A DNA stretch of 64,000 nucleotides from Bradyrhizobium sp. Ce-3 (GCF_022835695.1 NZ_BQUV01000002.1:682001-746000), one strand, 5' to 3'. Numbered from the stretch's first letter, positions 1 to 10,996 are shown. A program made the numbers and translations. The notes: generated by a model not told the origin, from the letters alone.

Positions 1-1178
1 TGGCGGCCGCCGCCGTCGCCGAGGCCGGCAAGCAGGCCGCGCTGATGGCGCCGACCGAAATTTTGGCGCGCCAGCACATCAAGACCATCGCGCCGCTGGC
101 CGAGAGCGCCGGCATGCGCGTCGCGATCCTCACCGGCCGCGAGAAGGGCAAGGAGCGCCGCGAGCTGCTGGCGCGGCTGGAGGCCGGCGAGATCGATCTG
201 CTGGTCGGCACCCACGCGCTGATCCAGGACGACGTGATCTACAAGGCGCTGGCGCTCGCCGTGGTCGACGAGCAGCATCGCTTCGGCGTACGAGAACGGC
301 TCGCGCTGACCTCGAAGGGCGAGGCCGTCGACGTGCTGGTGCTGAGCGCCACGCCGATCCCACGCACGCTGGTGCTGACATATTTTGGCGACATGGACGT
401 CTCCGAGCTGCGCGAAAAGCCCGCCGGCCGCCAGCCGATCGACACCCGCGCGGTGCCGATGAGCCGGATCGAGGACGTCATGGACGGCGTCGGCCGCGCG
501 CTCGGCGCCGGCAAGCTGGTGTACTGGATCTGCCCGCTGGTCGACGAGTCCGAGGCCGAAGGCACCGAGCATCTCACCAACGCGACCGAACGTTTCGAGA
601 GCCTGCAGCAGCGGTTCGGCGATCGCGTCGGCCTCGTGCACGGCCAGATGAAAGGCACCGAGAAGGATCGCGTGATGGCGCAATTCGCCGCGCACGAGAT
701 CGGGCTCCTGGTCGCAACGACGGTGGTCGAGGTCGGCGTCGACGTGCCGGCGGCAACCATCATGGTGATCGAGAACGCCGAGCGCTTCGGGCTGGCGCAG
801 CTGCATCAGCTGCGCGGCCGCATCGGCCGCGGCTCGGAGGCCTCGACCTGCCTGCTGCTCTACAAGGAGCCGCTCGGCGAGATGTCGAAGGCGCGGCTGA
901 AAGTGATCCGCGAGACCACGGATGGCTTCCGGATCGCCGAGGAAGACCTCAAGCTGCGCGGCGAAGGCGACGTGCTCGGCATCCGCCAGAGCGGCCTGCC
1001 CGGCTATCGCATCGCGCGCTCCGAGGTGCACGGCCAGCTGATCACCCAGGCCCGCGACGAGGCGCTGCGGATCATGAAGGACGATCCGAAGCTGAAGGGC
1101 GAACGCGGCGAAGCGCTGCGCGTCCTGCTCTACCTCTACGAACGCGACGAGGCGGTGCCGCTGATCGGGGCGGGCTAG
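1..1178 (+). CDS. recG: ATP-dependent DNA helicase RecG, C-terminal part (5' end outside window)
   Basis: RecG is a monomeric superfamily 2 helicase that remodels stalled replication forks and branches Holliday junctions. The reading frame is open from base 3, so the gene begins upstream of the window and only the helicase core and C-terminus are present. Visible motifs in order are PTEILA (motif Ia), the RecG-type DEQH box in VVDEQHRFGV (motif II), LSATPIPRTL (motif III), VATTVVEVGVDVPAA (motif V) and QLRGRIGRG (motif VI). The end, with GEGDVLGIRQSGLPGYRIA, matches the family C-terminus. It stops with TAG. A palindromic repeat follows directly. Identification is secure. Confidence 0.96.
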   Translation, partial: AAAAVAEAGKQAALMAPTEILARQHIKTIAPLAESAGMRVAILTGREKGKERRELLARLEAGEIDLLVGTHALIQDDVIYKALALAVVDEQHRFGVRERLALTSKGEAVDVLVLSATPIPRTLVLTYFGDMDVSELREKPAGRQPIDTRAVPMSRIEDVMDGVGRALGAGKLVYWICPLVDESEAEGTEHLTNATERFESLQQRFGDRVGLVHGQMKGTEKDRVMAQFAAHEIGLLVATTVVEVGVDVPAATIMVIENAERFGLAQLHQLRGRIGRGSEASTCLLLYKEPLGEMSKARLKVIRETTDGFRIAEEDLKLRGEGDVLGIRQSGLPGYRIARSEVHGQLITQARDEALRIMKDDPKLKGERGEALRVLLYLYERDEAVPLIGAG

Positions 1179-1185
1179 CCACCAG

Positions 1186-1277
1186 CCCCGTCATTGCGAG
1201 CGAAGCGAAGCAGTCCATCCCTCCGCATACGTGGGGCTATGGATTGCTTCTTCGCTTCGCTCCTCGCAATGACGGGG
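1186..1277. repeat. Palindromic intergenic repeat (GTCATTGCGAG family)
   Basis: The arms CCCCGTCATTGCGAG and CTCGCAATGACGGGG are perfect inverted complements. Inner GAAGCGAAG and CTTCGCTTC arms extend the stem around a short centre. It fills the gap between the convergent recG and DUF502 genes and could act as a bidirectional hairpin. Elements of this type are scattered through Bradyrhizobium and Rhodopseudomonas genomes (established knowledge). Confidence 0.85.
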
Positions 1278-1292
1278 ATAGAGCGGAGGCCC

Positions 1293-2075
1293 CTACTCCA
1301 CCTTCGCCGGCGCGGGCTGTGTGGCCGGCTGCAGCGAAGCCTGGTTGGCGATCCGCGCGGCATTGGCCATGCCGGCGAGCGCCGCGGCGCGCTTCTGATC
1401 GGCGGTGCCGCCGGGCTGCACCACGCCGGCCGACATGATCAGCGTCGCCGCATCCTCGGTGCTCATCTCGATCTCGATGATCTTGCTCTTCGGCACGTAG
1501 AAGAAGAAGCCGGTGGTCGGGTTCGGCGCACACGGCAGGAACACCGAGATGTGCTCCTCCTCGCCGGGCAGGCTGGCGGCGAGCTCGGCGCTCGGCGCCT
1601 GCGAGATCAGCACGATCGACCACATGCCGGGCGACGGAAACTCGACGAGGCCGACGCGGCGGAAGCTCGAGCCGTTGCCGGAGAACAGCGTCTCGAACAC
1701 CTGCTTCAGGCCGCGATAGATCGCACGCACCGCAGGAATCCGGCCGAGCAGCCGTTCGCCGAGATCGACCAGGGTCCGCCCGATCAGGTTGGCCGTGAGG
1801 AAGCCGAGCAGCGTCAGCGCGATGACCGCGACGATCAGGCCGGAACCGGGCAGCCCGAACGGCAGATAGGTTTCCGGCCGGTAGGCCGTGGGCACGAACG
1901 GGCGGACCAGATTGTCGACCCAGTTCACGAACCACCAGGTCAGATACAGGGTGATCGCAACCGGCCCGGCCACCACCAGGCCGGTCAGGAAATAATTGCG
2001 AAAACGCGCCATCAGCCCGCGGGGGGCATCCGGGGGCAAATCACCCGTGACGGGAGGCACTTGATTGGAGGTCAT
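1293..2075 (-). CDS. DUF502 family membrane protein
   Basis: A 260-residue integral membrane protein of the DUF502 family, whose function is not established. After a polar N-terminus there are two hydrophobic segments at about residues 28-50 and 70-95, the second ending in LLGFLTANLIGR. A soluble domain follows that carries the family-typical RAIYRGLKQVFET stretch. The C-terminus is Ala/Gln/Pro-rich. It is convergent with recG across a palindromic repeat and lies downstream of glmS on the same strand, about 110 bases away, past a hairpin. Length and segment order fit the family. Confidence 0.85.
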   Translation of the reverse strand: MTSNQVPPVTGDLPPDAPRGLMARFRNYFLTGLVVAGPVAITLYLTWWFVNWVDNLVRPFVPTAYRPETYLPFGLPGSGLIVAVIALTLLGFLTANLIGRTLVDLGERLLGRIPAVRAIYRGLKQVFETLFSGNGSSFRRVGLVEFPSPGMWSIVLISQAPSAELAASLPGEEEHISVFLPCAPNPTTGFFFYVPKSKIIEIEMSTEDAATLIMSAGVVQPGGTADQKRAAALAGMANAARIANQASLQPATQPAPAKVE

Positions 2076-2155
2076 TGCGGTTCCAAGGTCGTCGATGCGG
2101 CGTCGAAGCGGCCGTTGTCCACCACCCAGCTAAGCCATTCTGACGCATTTTTGAA

Positions 2156-2174
2156 GGGCCCGTGTGACGGGCCC
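2156..2174 (-). terminator. GC-rich hairpin after glmS
   Basis: The stem GGGCCCGT/ACGGGCCC with a 3-base loop lies just past the glmS stop codon. There is no clean U-tract on the minus strand, so it is a possible but weak intrinsic terminator. Confidence 0.4.
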
Positions 2175-2182
2175 CCTTGCGA

Positions 2183-4009
<1,827 letters not shown>

Positions 4010-4425
4010 GCGGTTCAATGTCCCCAAAAATCGCCGAAAATTTGCCAAAGCGGCGACACGGTCCCTTAACGGGAATCGCCGGCCGCAAGATACTCAATAA
4101 TTATTGCCGATTGCGACAGTCTTAAGCGGCAAGGTAGATGCGAAAGGCTGGTTAATCGGGGCTAACTAATTTGGCAAGGGCGTGTCGGAGGGACTGGCCG
4201 GCACGGGCCAAGGTTTCGCCTGCCAGACCAAAGTCCATTGTTGACCCGCGCCGCACGCAGGCGCGCTGACCTCGACACGAACCACAATGAAGCTTTCGCG
4301 ATCGGTCACACCGAGCCGACAGGTGTTGCCACGGACGTGCACTGGGACACTCGTCCGTTGAGTTCGGCCGGCATCAACGCAGCATTAACGCCTTTCGGCG
4401 AGGGTGCCGCCGCGGAGGTAGCCCG
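4010..4425. other. Intergenic region between glmS and the GGDEF gene
   Basis: This divergent spacer of about 410 bases should hold the promoters of both flanking genes. It is AT-richer near 4090-4170. I see no coding region, no strong palindrome, and no glmS ribozyme-like layout. Confidence 0.5.
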
Positions 4426-5643
4426 ATGCAAACTGCGCATGATCGCGAGGCACGTCGCCTCGATACGCTCGCGGAACTCGACATCCTCGACACGCCGCGT
4501 GAACTGGCCTTTGACCGCCTGACATCGCTGTGCCGCAAGATGTTCCGCGTCCCGATGTCGACGATGACCTTCATCGACGGCCATCGGCAATGGTTCAAGG
4601 CCTCCGACGGGCTGGACCTGCGCGAAACCGACCGGCGGCCGGCGCCGTGCAATTTGACCATTGCGCTGGATGAGCCCCTGGTCGTCCCCGACATGCTGCG
4701 CGATGCGCGCTTCGCAGACAACATCTTCGTCCGCGGGGCGCCGTTCGTCCGCTTCTATGCCGGTGCACAGCTCAAATTGTCCGGCGTCGTGATCGGAAGC
4801 CTGTGCGCCATCGACACACGCCCGCGCGATGACTTTGACGCCGAAGCGACCGGCATGCTGGTCGATCTCGCCGCGATCGCGGTCGACGAATTGAAGTTGC
4901 GGAACCTGTCGATGCAGGACGGCCTCACCGGCTGCTCCTCACGGCGCGCCTTCCGCGGTGAAGGCGAGCGGCTGACCGCGCTGGCGACACGCCATGTGAG
5001 CCCGCTCTCCTGTGCGGTGCTCGATGTCGATCACTTCAAGCAGGTCAACGATACCTATGGGCACGCCGTCGGCGACATGGTGCTGGCGGCGGTCGCGGAT
5101 GCCGCGCGCTGTGCGCTGCGCGGCTCCGACGTGATCGGCCGGCTCGGCGGCGAGGAGTTCGGCATCCTGCTGCCGCACACCCGGCTCGACCAGGCGATGG
5201 GCGTGCTCGAGAAGGTGCGCGCGGCCGTCGCGGCGACCCGGATCGAGACTCCGGCCGGCACGATCGCTGTCACCTGCAGCCTTGGCGGCGCGGTGCTGTC
5301 GCCGGGCAACGGCTTCGACGACATGCTGCGTAACGCCGACCTTGCGATGTACGGCGCCAAGCAAGGCGGCCGCAATCAGGCGCTGGCCTGGGTCGAGCGG
5401 GCGCCGTCGATTGCGCCGACCGCGCGGCGGGTGTTCAAGGCCGGCACGATCAGCTTCAACGCCGGCCATTCCACGATCGACTGCACGGTGCGCGGGCTGT
5501 CGCGCGACGCCGCTACGATCGAGGTGCTGTCGACCTCGGGCATCCCCGAACAGTTCAAGCTCGCGATCGCCGCCGACGCGCTGTCGCGGGCCTGCCGGAT
5601 CACCGCGAAGGCCGACAACCGGATCGAGGTTGCCTTCACTTGA
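4426..5643 (+). CDS. GAF-GGDEF diguanylate cyclase with PilZ-like C-terminus
   Basis: A 405-residue soluble signalling protein. An N-terminal GAF-type sensor (about residues 20-150) begins with LDILDTPRELAFDRLTSLC, a GAF lead-in common in such proteins. A GGDEF domain (about 165-325) carries GGEEF at 241-245, so it is predicted to make cyclic di-GMP from two GTP. The product-inhibition I-site RxxD is present as RGSD at 232-235. Residues 330-405 (RRVFKAGTISFN...) resemble a PilZ domain, but the usual D/NxSxxG motif reads GLSRDAA, so c-di-GMP binding there is doubtful. No membrane segment is seen. Its signal is unknown. Confidence 0.88.
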   Translation: MQTAHDREARRLDTLAELDILDTPRELAFDRLTSLCRKMFRVPMSTMTFIDGHRQWFKASDGLDLRETDRRPAPCNLTIALDEPLVVPDMLRDARFADNIFVRGAPFVRFYAGAQLKLSGVVIGSLCAIDTRPRDDFDAEATGMLVDLAAIAVDELKLRNLSMQDGLTGCSSRRAFRGEGERLTALATRHVSPLSCAVLDVDHFKQVNDTYGHAVGDMVLAAVADAARCALRGSDVIGRLGGEEFGILLPHTRLDQAMGVLEKVRAAVAATRIETPAGTIAVTCSLGGAVLSPGNGFDDMLRNADLAMYGAKQGGRNQALAWVERAPSIAPTARRVFKAGTISFNAGHSTIDCTVRGLSRDAATIEVLSTSGIPEQFKLAIAADALSRACRITAKADNRIEVAFT

Positions 5644-5667
5644 GCGGCGGCGCGGGATTATCTCCAG

Positions 5668-5775
5668 TCGTCATTCCGGGGCTCGCGAAGCGAGAGCCCG
5701 GAATCCATTTCACCACTCGTTACGGGGCCTGACGGATTCCGGGCTCGCGCCAAGAGGCGCGCCCCGGAATGACGA
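5668..5775. repeat. Palindromic intergenic repeat (GTCATTCCGGGG family)
   Basis: Outer arms TCGTCATTCCGGGGC and GCCCCGGAATGACGA are complementary, with inner GCTCGCG and GAGCCCGGAATCC arms. A short copy of the same family lies at 53291-53329. It sits between convergent genes and may terminate transcription. Confidence 0.85.
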
Positions 5776-5826
5776 GAGAATGGCGGTCTGCGTTTGATAG
5801 CAACCCAGGCGTCCGTTCACGACGCC

Positions 5827-6621
5827 CTAATGTTCCACCCGGTAGAGCCGCCAGCGCTCCGGCACACCCTTGAGCTGATGCGCGCCGCGATCCTTGAAAC
5901 GGATTTCCGACTCCAGCATCAGGTCCTTGACCGCGCTCGAGACCAGCACCTCGCCGGCACGTGCCTTGGCGGCGACGCGGGCGCCGATGTGAAACGCGAG
6001 ACCGATCACCTCCGCGCCGCTGACCTTGTATTCGCCGGCGTGTAATCCCACCCTGATCTCGAGCCCGAGCGTGCGCACGGCCTTGACGATCGCGGTCGCG
6101 CAATTGATTCCGGCGGCGGGCGCGCGGAACGTCGCCAGCACGCCGTCTCCCGTCGTCACGACCTCCTTGCCGCGCAAGGCCTTCAGCTCGCGGCGAACGG
6201 CGGCGTAGTAGTGATTCATCACCGTTGCCCAGCGCGAGTCACCCAGCCGCGCGGCTTTTTCGGTGGATCGGACGATGTCGACAAAGAGGATCGTGGCGAG
6301 CGCCTGTTTGAGCTCCGGGCCTCGGTCGGAGGTCCGACGCCGGTTCGCAATATTTCCAGTCAGCGGTTCATAGCTATGGCTGCGTCGCCGCGCGATGGCT
6401 GCCTTGGTGTAGTCCTGGGCGCGCGGCACCGTGCGGCAGCGAATGGTTTTTTCCTGCGGTGGAAAAGTCCAGTAGACCTTTCGCCCGGTTCCGGCGCCCT
6501 GAACCTCCACGGCGCCCCATTTCAGGAAGACCGTCGAGCCGGTCCGTCGAATGCACCATGCCTTCGACGTGTATCCGGACACGTTCGACTGATGGACTCC
6601 GATGCGGAGGAATTTGGGCAT
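5827..6621 (-). CDS. Adenylate/guanylate cyclase domain protein with unusual N-terminus
   Basis: A 264-residue protein whose C-terminal half (about residues 108-262) is a class III nucleotide cyclase catalytic domain. It shows the metal-binding Asp115 in LFVDIVRST and Asp159 in TTGDGVLATF, followed by GLAFHIGARVAAKA. There is no membrane segment. Residues 30-90 (VFLKWGAVEVQ...GRKVYWTF...SHSYEPL) form a small separate module. The KWG and late Tyr pattern suggests a degenerate WGR-like fold, but that is only inference. The start has no obvious ribosome binding site. It is convergent with the GGDEF gene across a palindromic repeat. Confidence 0.82.
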   Translation of the reverse strand: MPKFLRIGVHQSNVSGYTSKAWCIRRTGSTVFLKWGAVEVQGAGTGRKVYWTFPPQEKTIRCRTVPRAQDYTKAAIARRRSHSYEPLTGNIANRRRTSDRGPELKQALATILFVDIVRSTEKAARLGDSRWATVMNHYYAAVRRELKALRGKEVVTTGDGVLATFRAPAAGINCATAIVKAVRTLGLEIRVGLHAGEYKVSGAEVIGLAFHIGARVAAKARAGEVLVSSAVKDLMLESEIRFKDRGAHQLKGVPERWRLYRVEH

Positions 6622-6722
6622 GAGCGTCCGGCCGATCGAACGAGCTCTTTAGAGGCTTACCTAGGGTAAACCGTAGCCAGACATTCCCGCGTTGGCAACA
6701 GGACTGGTGAGCAGCGATCCAA

Positions 6723-7763
6723 TCACCGGTCTGCGATGTCGGCAGCGACGGACGGAATCATCTCGTCCTGTGCTTTCGCAATTCGCAATTCCTCATCGCG
6801 AAAGCGTGCCGGGGTCAGCCGGCTGCGGTCGACCGTCAGGCCAAAGATGTCGAAGCGGTTGTAGTAGCCGACCACGTCGTGAAACTGCTTCGGCTCGACG
6901 CAGCGGTTGAGATCGATCTCCGCATAGGCGATCCCTTCCTGGTCCTGCAATTCGTCGCCGAAGACGCTGCCCGTCGGATCGACGAAGAAGCTCGCCGCCC
7001 GTGGCGTCCGGTCGATCACGTCCGCGATGGTTCTGTCGCGGTCAATGAGGAAGGCCCGCATCTCCTGGTCCATATAGCCGGCGGTGACGATCCCGAAGAC
7101 CTTGGCTTCGAAGCAGTGCGCGCTGGCGCGGATGCGGTTGGCGGCGACATTGTCGAAATTGCCGCCGCCTGCCGGGCGGCGGGTTGGCCACATCGGCGGC
7201 CAGCTCGAGATGTGGACCTGCTCGCCCTGCGCCATCAGCGTGAAGCGGGCCAATGGATTGGTGTTCTCGCCGCAGATCAACCCACCGATCCGGCCCTGCC
7301 GGGTCTCCGCCACCTTGAGGCCGGCACCGTCGCCCGACGACCACACCAGCTTCTCGTAGAAGGTCGGCACCAGCTTGCGGTGATGGACCAGGATTTCGCC
7401 GGTCTCGCCGATCAACAGGTTCGAGTTCCACAATCCGCCGACGCTGACGGCCGAGCGTTCGCTGATGCCGATCGAGACGGTCACGCCGAGGGCGCGCGCC
7501 TCGGCGCAAAGCCGCGCCACTTCCGGCCCGTCCACCAGCACCGACTGCTCCGCCATGCGCACGAACAGATCGTGGTTGTCGATCGGAGGCCACAGCGCGG
7601 CCCACACCGGAAAGGCGGGAATGTAGGTTTCGGGAAATGCGATCAGCTCGGCGCCGGCCCTGGCCGCCTCGCGCATGATGACGATCGCCTTTTCGGTGGT
7701 CGCCCGGCTGTCGAGGAAGACGGGTGCGGCGTGCACGGCGGCAGCCTTGAAACGAGGGAGCAT
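6723..7763 (-). CDS. Nitrilase (carbon-nitrogen hydrolase)
   Basis: A 346-residue nitrilase-superfamily enzyme predicted to hydrolyse an organic nitrile to its carboxylic acid and ammonia. The catalytic triad is visible as Glu45 (FPETY), Lys130 (HHRKLVPT) and Cys164 (GGLICGENTNP). The CGENTNPLAR context is characteristic of true nitrilases rather than amidases, and the length is typical. The substrate cannot be told from sequence. It is transcribed away from a LysR-type regulator, with about 260 bases between them, so regulation by that neighbour is likely. Confidence 0.9.
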   Translation of the reverse strand: MLPRFKAAAVHAAPVFLDSRATTEKAIVIMREAARAGAELIAFPETYIPAFPVWAALWPPIDNHDLFVRMAEQSVLVDGPEVARLCAEARALGVTVSIGISERSAVSVGGLWNSNLLIGETGEILVHHRKLVPTFYEKLVWSSGDGAGLKVAETRQGRIGGLICGENTNPLARFTLMAQGEQVHISSWPPMWPTRRPAGGGNFDNVAANRIRASAHCFEAKVFGIVTAGYMDQEMRAFLIDRDRTIADVIDRTPRAASFFVDPTGSVFGDELQDQEGIAYAEIDLNRCVEPKQFHDVVGYYNRFDIFGLTVDRSRLTPARFRDEELRIAKAQDEMIPSVAADIADR

Positions 7764-7780
7764 GGCGAAGATTCCGGCTG

Positions 7781-7881
7781 GAGCGTTTTCCCGCGAAGTG
7801 GATACCGGTTCGCGCGAAGAAAACGCGTCAAAACAAGATCTAGAGTTCCGTTCCGATCCTATCGGAACGGAAAAGCTCTAG
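7781..7881. repeat. Dispersed repeat with strong 3' hairpin
   Basis: The unit begins GAGCGTTTTCCCGCGAAGTG and includes GAAAACGCGTCAAAACAAGA. It ends in a hairpin with CTAGAG and CTCTAG outer arms and CCGTTCCGAT/ATCGGAACGG inner arms. A diverged copy of the left part lies at 33216-33281. It occupies the nitrilase-LysR divergent spacer, so it may affect promoters there. Confidence 0.8.
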
Positions 7882-8024
7882 GACTGGAGAGGCGAAGCGG
7901 TATCATCCCGGCCTTCCCGGCATGCATCGGAATTGTCGCAAGGTCGGTTGCGAAGGATCGGAACCGCCGGGCGTTGGAACGGGAATTGCTTTACTGACAG
8001 GGAGCCGCAATCCGGAGGCAGGTC

Positions 8025-8975
8025 ATGTTCGATACGATCAACTGGGACGATCTGCGGGTGTTTCTCTGCGCCGCCCGCGCCGGGAATCTCAGCCAGACCG
8101 CGAAGCGGCTGCGGCTGGACCATTCCACAGTGAGCCGGCGGATCGCCCAGATGGAGGCGTCCCTCGGGGTTGCGGTATTCGAACGCCACCGCACCGGGCT
8201 CAAGCTCAACGAAGTCGGCGAACGGCTGTTGCGCCATGCCGAGCGGGTCGAGAGCGCGGTGATCGCCATTCGCGAGGAGGCCAGCGCCAGCGACACCCAG
8301 GAACTGGTCGGCACCGTGCGGCTCGCCACCATGGAGGGGATCGCCTCGCTCTATCTGGCGCAGCGCTTCGCCAAGCTACGGCGGACCGCGCCGCAACTCA
8401 CCGTCGAACTCGTCACATCGGCGCAGACGGTCTACGTGCACAAGCGCGAAGCCGACCTGTTCGTGTCGTTCTTCCGGCCGCCCGGTCCGGGCCTGATCTC
8501 CGAGCGCATCGGCAAGTTTCGGCTTGGGCTGTTCGCAAGCCAGAGCTATCTCGACCATCACGGCATGCCGGCAAGCCTGCGCGACCTCGGAGATCATTGG
8601 TTCGTCTCCTATATCGAGGACCTGATCCAGGTCGATTCCGTGCGCTGGCTCGCCGACGTCATCGAGGAGCCGAAGGTCGCCTTCCACTCGAACAGCATGA
8701 TCGCGCAGATGAACGCGGCGGCGGGCGGCCTCGGCATCGTGATGCTGCCGAGCTTTGCCACCAACGACCGGCCCGACCTCATCCCCGTGTTGCCCGCCCT
8801 CGCCAGCACTGTTCGCGAGGTCTGGCTCAACGTCCATAGCGACCTGCAATTCGCCCCGCGGATCCGCGCCGTTCGCGCGTTTCTGAAGAATACCCTGAAG
8901 CAGGACCCCGACATGCAGGTCTCGCTGGCCGACGGCGTGCCGCAGGCGCGCACGGCAGATTGCAAAAATCCATAA
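8025..8975 (+). CDS. LysR-family transcriptional regulator
   Basis: A 316-residue LysR-type regulator. The N-terminal winged helix-turn-helix covers about residues 8-67 (NWDDLRVFLCAARAGNLSQTA, then HSTVSRRIAQMEASLG). The periplasmic-binding-protein-like effector domain follows from about residue 90. It is divergent from the nitrilase gene, the classical arrangement in which a LysR protein controls its neighbour. The DUF485-ActP pair follows 77 bases downstream on the same strand, so it may alternatively govern that uptake system. The effector is unknown. Confidence 0.92.
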   Translation: MFDTINWDDLRVFLCAARAGNLSQTAKRLRLDHSTVSRRIAQMEASLGVAVFERHRTGLKLNEVGERLLRHAERVESAVIAIREEASASDTQELVGTVRLATMEGIASLYLAQRFAKLRRTAPQLTVELVTSAQTVYVHKREADLFVSFFRPPGPGLISERIGKFRLGLFASQSYLDHHGMPASLRDLGDHWFVSYIEDLIQVDSVRWLADVIEEPKVAFHSNSMIAQMNAAAGGLGIVMLPSFATNDRPDLIPVLPALASTVREVWLNVHSDLQFAPRIRAVRAFLKNTLKQDPDMQVSLADGVPQARTADCKNP

Positions 8976-9052
8976 TTCCCTTCCCTCGGAGCCCGGCTGA
9001 AGCTCGTCCGATTGGCGCATGGTGGGGGCGCAAAAGCTTGAGGGGGCCGAAC

Positions 9053-9361
9053 ATGAATGTGGGAATTTCCGGCAATGCCGATCCGGCGCCGAACGTGGGC
9101 GCCAAGAAACTGGCCAAGAAACTCGCCAAGCGGCGGCTAACAGTCGCACTCGTGCTCAGTGCCGCGATGATCGCGATCTATTTCGGCTTCATGGGGCTGT
9201 TCGCGTTCGACAAGCCGCTGTTGGGCACCATCCTGATGCCCGGCCTGTCGCTCTGCATCGTGCTCGGCCCGCTCGTCATCATCTCGTCCTTCGTGCTCTG
9301 CCTGATCTACGTGCTGTGGGCGAACCGGGTGTTCGACGCCGGCATCCGCGACCTTCGCTAA
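9053..9361 (+). CDS. DUF485 small membrane protein, partner of ActP
   Basis: The start is placed at the ATG (MNVGISGNAD) behind GAGGGGG rather than at an in-frame ATG 31 codons earlier. The 102-residue protein has a basic N-terminus and two hydrophobic segments (about residues 38-58 and 68-95), the layout of DUF485 (YjcH-type) proteins. These are regularly encoded just upstream of acetate-type sodium:solute symporters, as here, where only 14 bases separate the two genes. A role as accessory or stabilising subunit is inferred from that association. Confidence 0.85.
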   Translation: MNVGISGNADPAPNVGAKKLAKKLAKRRLTVALVLSAAMIAIYFGFMGLFAFDKPLLGTILMPGLSLCIVLGPLVIISSFVLCLIYVLWANRVFDAGIRDLR

Positions 9362-9375
9362 AGGGGCAGAGCAAG

Positions 9376-10959
9376 ATGGGCAGCAGCACGCTTTCGATCG
9401 GGTTCTTCTTCGCCTTTATGGCATTGACGCTGGCGATCACCTATTGGGCCGCGCGGCGCACGCGCACCACCGAGCACTTCTTTGCCGCCGGCGGCCAGGT
9501 CACGCCGTGGCAGAATGGCTGGGCGCTCGCCGGTGACTTCCTGAGCGCCGCCGCCCTGCTCGGCATTGCCGGCATCGTCACCTCGAACGGCTTCGACGGC
9601 ATGATCTATTCGATCGGGTGGCTGGTCGGCTGGCCGATCATCCTGTTCCTGATCGTCGAGCCGCTGCGCAACGTCGGCCGCTTCACCTTCGCCGACGTCG
9701 TGGCCTATCGGCTGCGCCAGCGCCCGGTACGGCTCGCCGGCGCAGTCGGAACGCTGGCCGTCATCCTGTTCTACCTGATCGCGCAGATGGTCGCGACGGG
9801 ATCGCTGATCAAGCTGCTGTTCGGCCTGCCCTACACCTGGTCGGTCGTGGTGGTCGGCAGCGTCATGCTGGTCTATGTGCTGTTCGGCGGCATGTTGGCG
9901 ACGACCTGGGTGCAGGTGGTGAAGGCCGCGCTGCTGATGGGCGGCGGCATCCTGCTCGCCTTCCTGGTGCTGACCCATTTCGACATGAACCCGCTCAAGC
10001 TGTTCGCCGCGGCGTCCGAGAAATACGGCACCAAGGTGCTGCAGCCGGGATCGAAGGTGGTCTCGGGCCAATGGGACGCGATCTCACTCGGGCTCGGCCT
10101 GATGTTCGGGACCGCCGCGATGCCGCATGTGCTGATGCGGGCCTATACGGTGAAGGATGCCAAGGCCGCGCGGCTGTCGATCCTCTATGCCACCGGCCTG
10201 ATCGGCGTGTTTCATCTCATGGTGTTCATCATCGGCTTCGGCGCCATGGTGCTGGTCGGCGCCGACGCGGTCGCAAAGGCCGGCGGCGGCGGCAACATGG
10301 CAGCGCCGCTGCTCGCACTCACCGTCGGCGGCAATGCCTTCTTCGGCTTCATCTGTGCGGTCGCGTTCGCGACCATGCTCGCCGTCGTCGCCGGGCTGAC
10401 GCTGTCGGGCGTCGCCACGCTCTGCCACGATGTCTGGACCAATGTGATCCGCGACGGCACCGCTTCCGAGGCCGAGCAGCTCAAGGTCGCACGGGTCGCG
10501 ACCGTGATGATTTCGATCTTCGCCATCATTCTCGGCATCGCGTTCGAGGGCCAGAATGTCGCCTTCATGGCGGGCCTTGCGTTCTCGATCGCCTGTGCCG
10601 CCAATTTCCCCTCGCTGGTGCTCGCCATCACCTGGCGCCGCTTCACGACGCCCGCAGCCGTGGCGAGCATCCTCGTCGGCACGTTGAGCTCGCTGGTGCT
10701 GATCTATCTGTCGCCGACCATCCAGGTCGACATCCTCGGCAAGCCGCTGGCGGCGGTCGAGCATCAATGGTGGTTCGTGTCGCTGCGCAATCCCGCGATC
10801 ATCAGCATGCCGCTGTCCTTTGCGGTTGCCATCCTGCTGTCGCTGGCGACGCGGGAGAAGAACGCCGATCTCGCCTTTGACGAGATGCAGCAGCGCATCC
10901 TGTTCGGACCGGTCCAGCACGACACCGATGAGCCCGCCCCGGCGAAGAGCGCGGCGTGA
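9376..10959 (+). CDS. actP: Sodium:solute symporter, ActP (acetate permease) type
   Basis: A 527-residue polytopic inner-membrane transporter of the SSS family. The start MGSSTLSIGFFFAFMAL follows AAGGGGCAGAGCA closely; a 119-codon upstream extension runs through the DUF485 gene in another frame and is rejected. Hydrophobic segments cover most of the length. Family features include RTRTTEHFFAAGGQVTPWQN near the N-terminus and NGWALAGDFLSAAALLG. Pairing with DUF485 supports uptake of acetate or another short carboxylate. It probably forms one transcript with the preceding gene. The exact substrate is inferred only. Confidence 0.88.
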   Translation: MGSSTLSIGFFFAFMALTLAITYWAARRTRTTEHFFAAGGQVTPWQNGWALAGDFLSAAALLGIAGIVTSNGFDGMIYSIGWLVGWPIILFLIVEPLRNVGRFTFADVVAYRLRQRPVRLAGAVGTLAVILFYLIAQMVATGSLIKLLFGLPYTWSVVVVGSVMLVYVLFGGMLATTWVQVVKAALLMGGGILLAFLVLTHFDMNPLKLFAAASEKYGTKVLQPGSKVVSGQWDAISLGLGLMFGTAAMPHVLMRAYTVKDAKAARLSILYATGLIGVFHLMVFIIGFGAMVLVGADAVAKAGGGGNMAAPLLALTVGGNAFFGFICAVAFATMLAVVAGLTLSGVATLCHDVWTNVIRDGTASEAEQLKVARVATVMISIFAIILGIAFEGQNVAFMAGLAFSIACAANFPSLVLAITWRRFTTPAAVASILVGTLSSLVLIYLSPTIQVDILGKPLAAVEHQWWFVSLRNPAIISMPLSFAVAILLSLATREKNADLAFDEMQQRILFGPVQHDTDEPAPAKSAA

Positions 10960-10996
10960 ACCGCGGCGCACTCACCGACCGCGCAAAATATTCAGT

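Noticed and set aside
4010-4200. glmS-type ribozyme or riboswitch upstream of glmS
   Set aside because: No matching structure is seen, and the ribozyme is known from Firmicutes and relatives.
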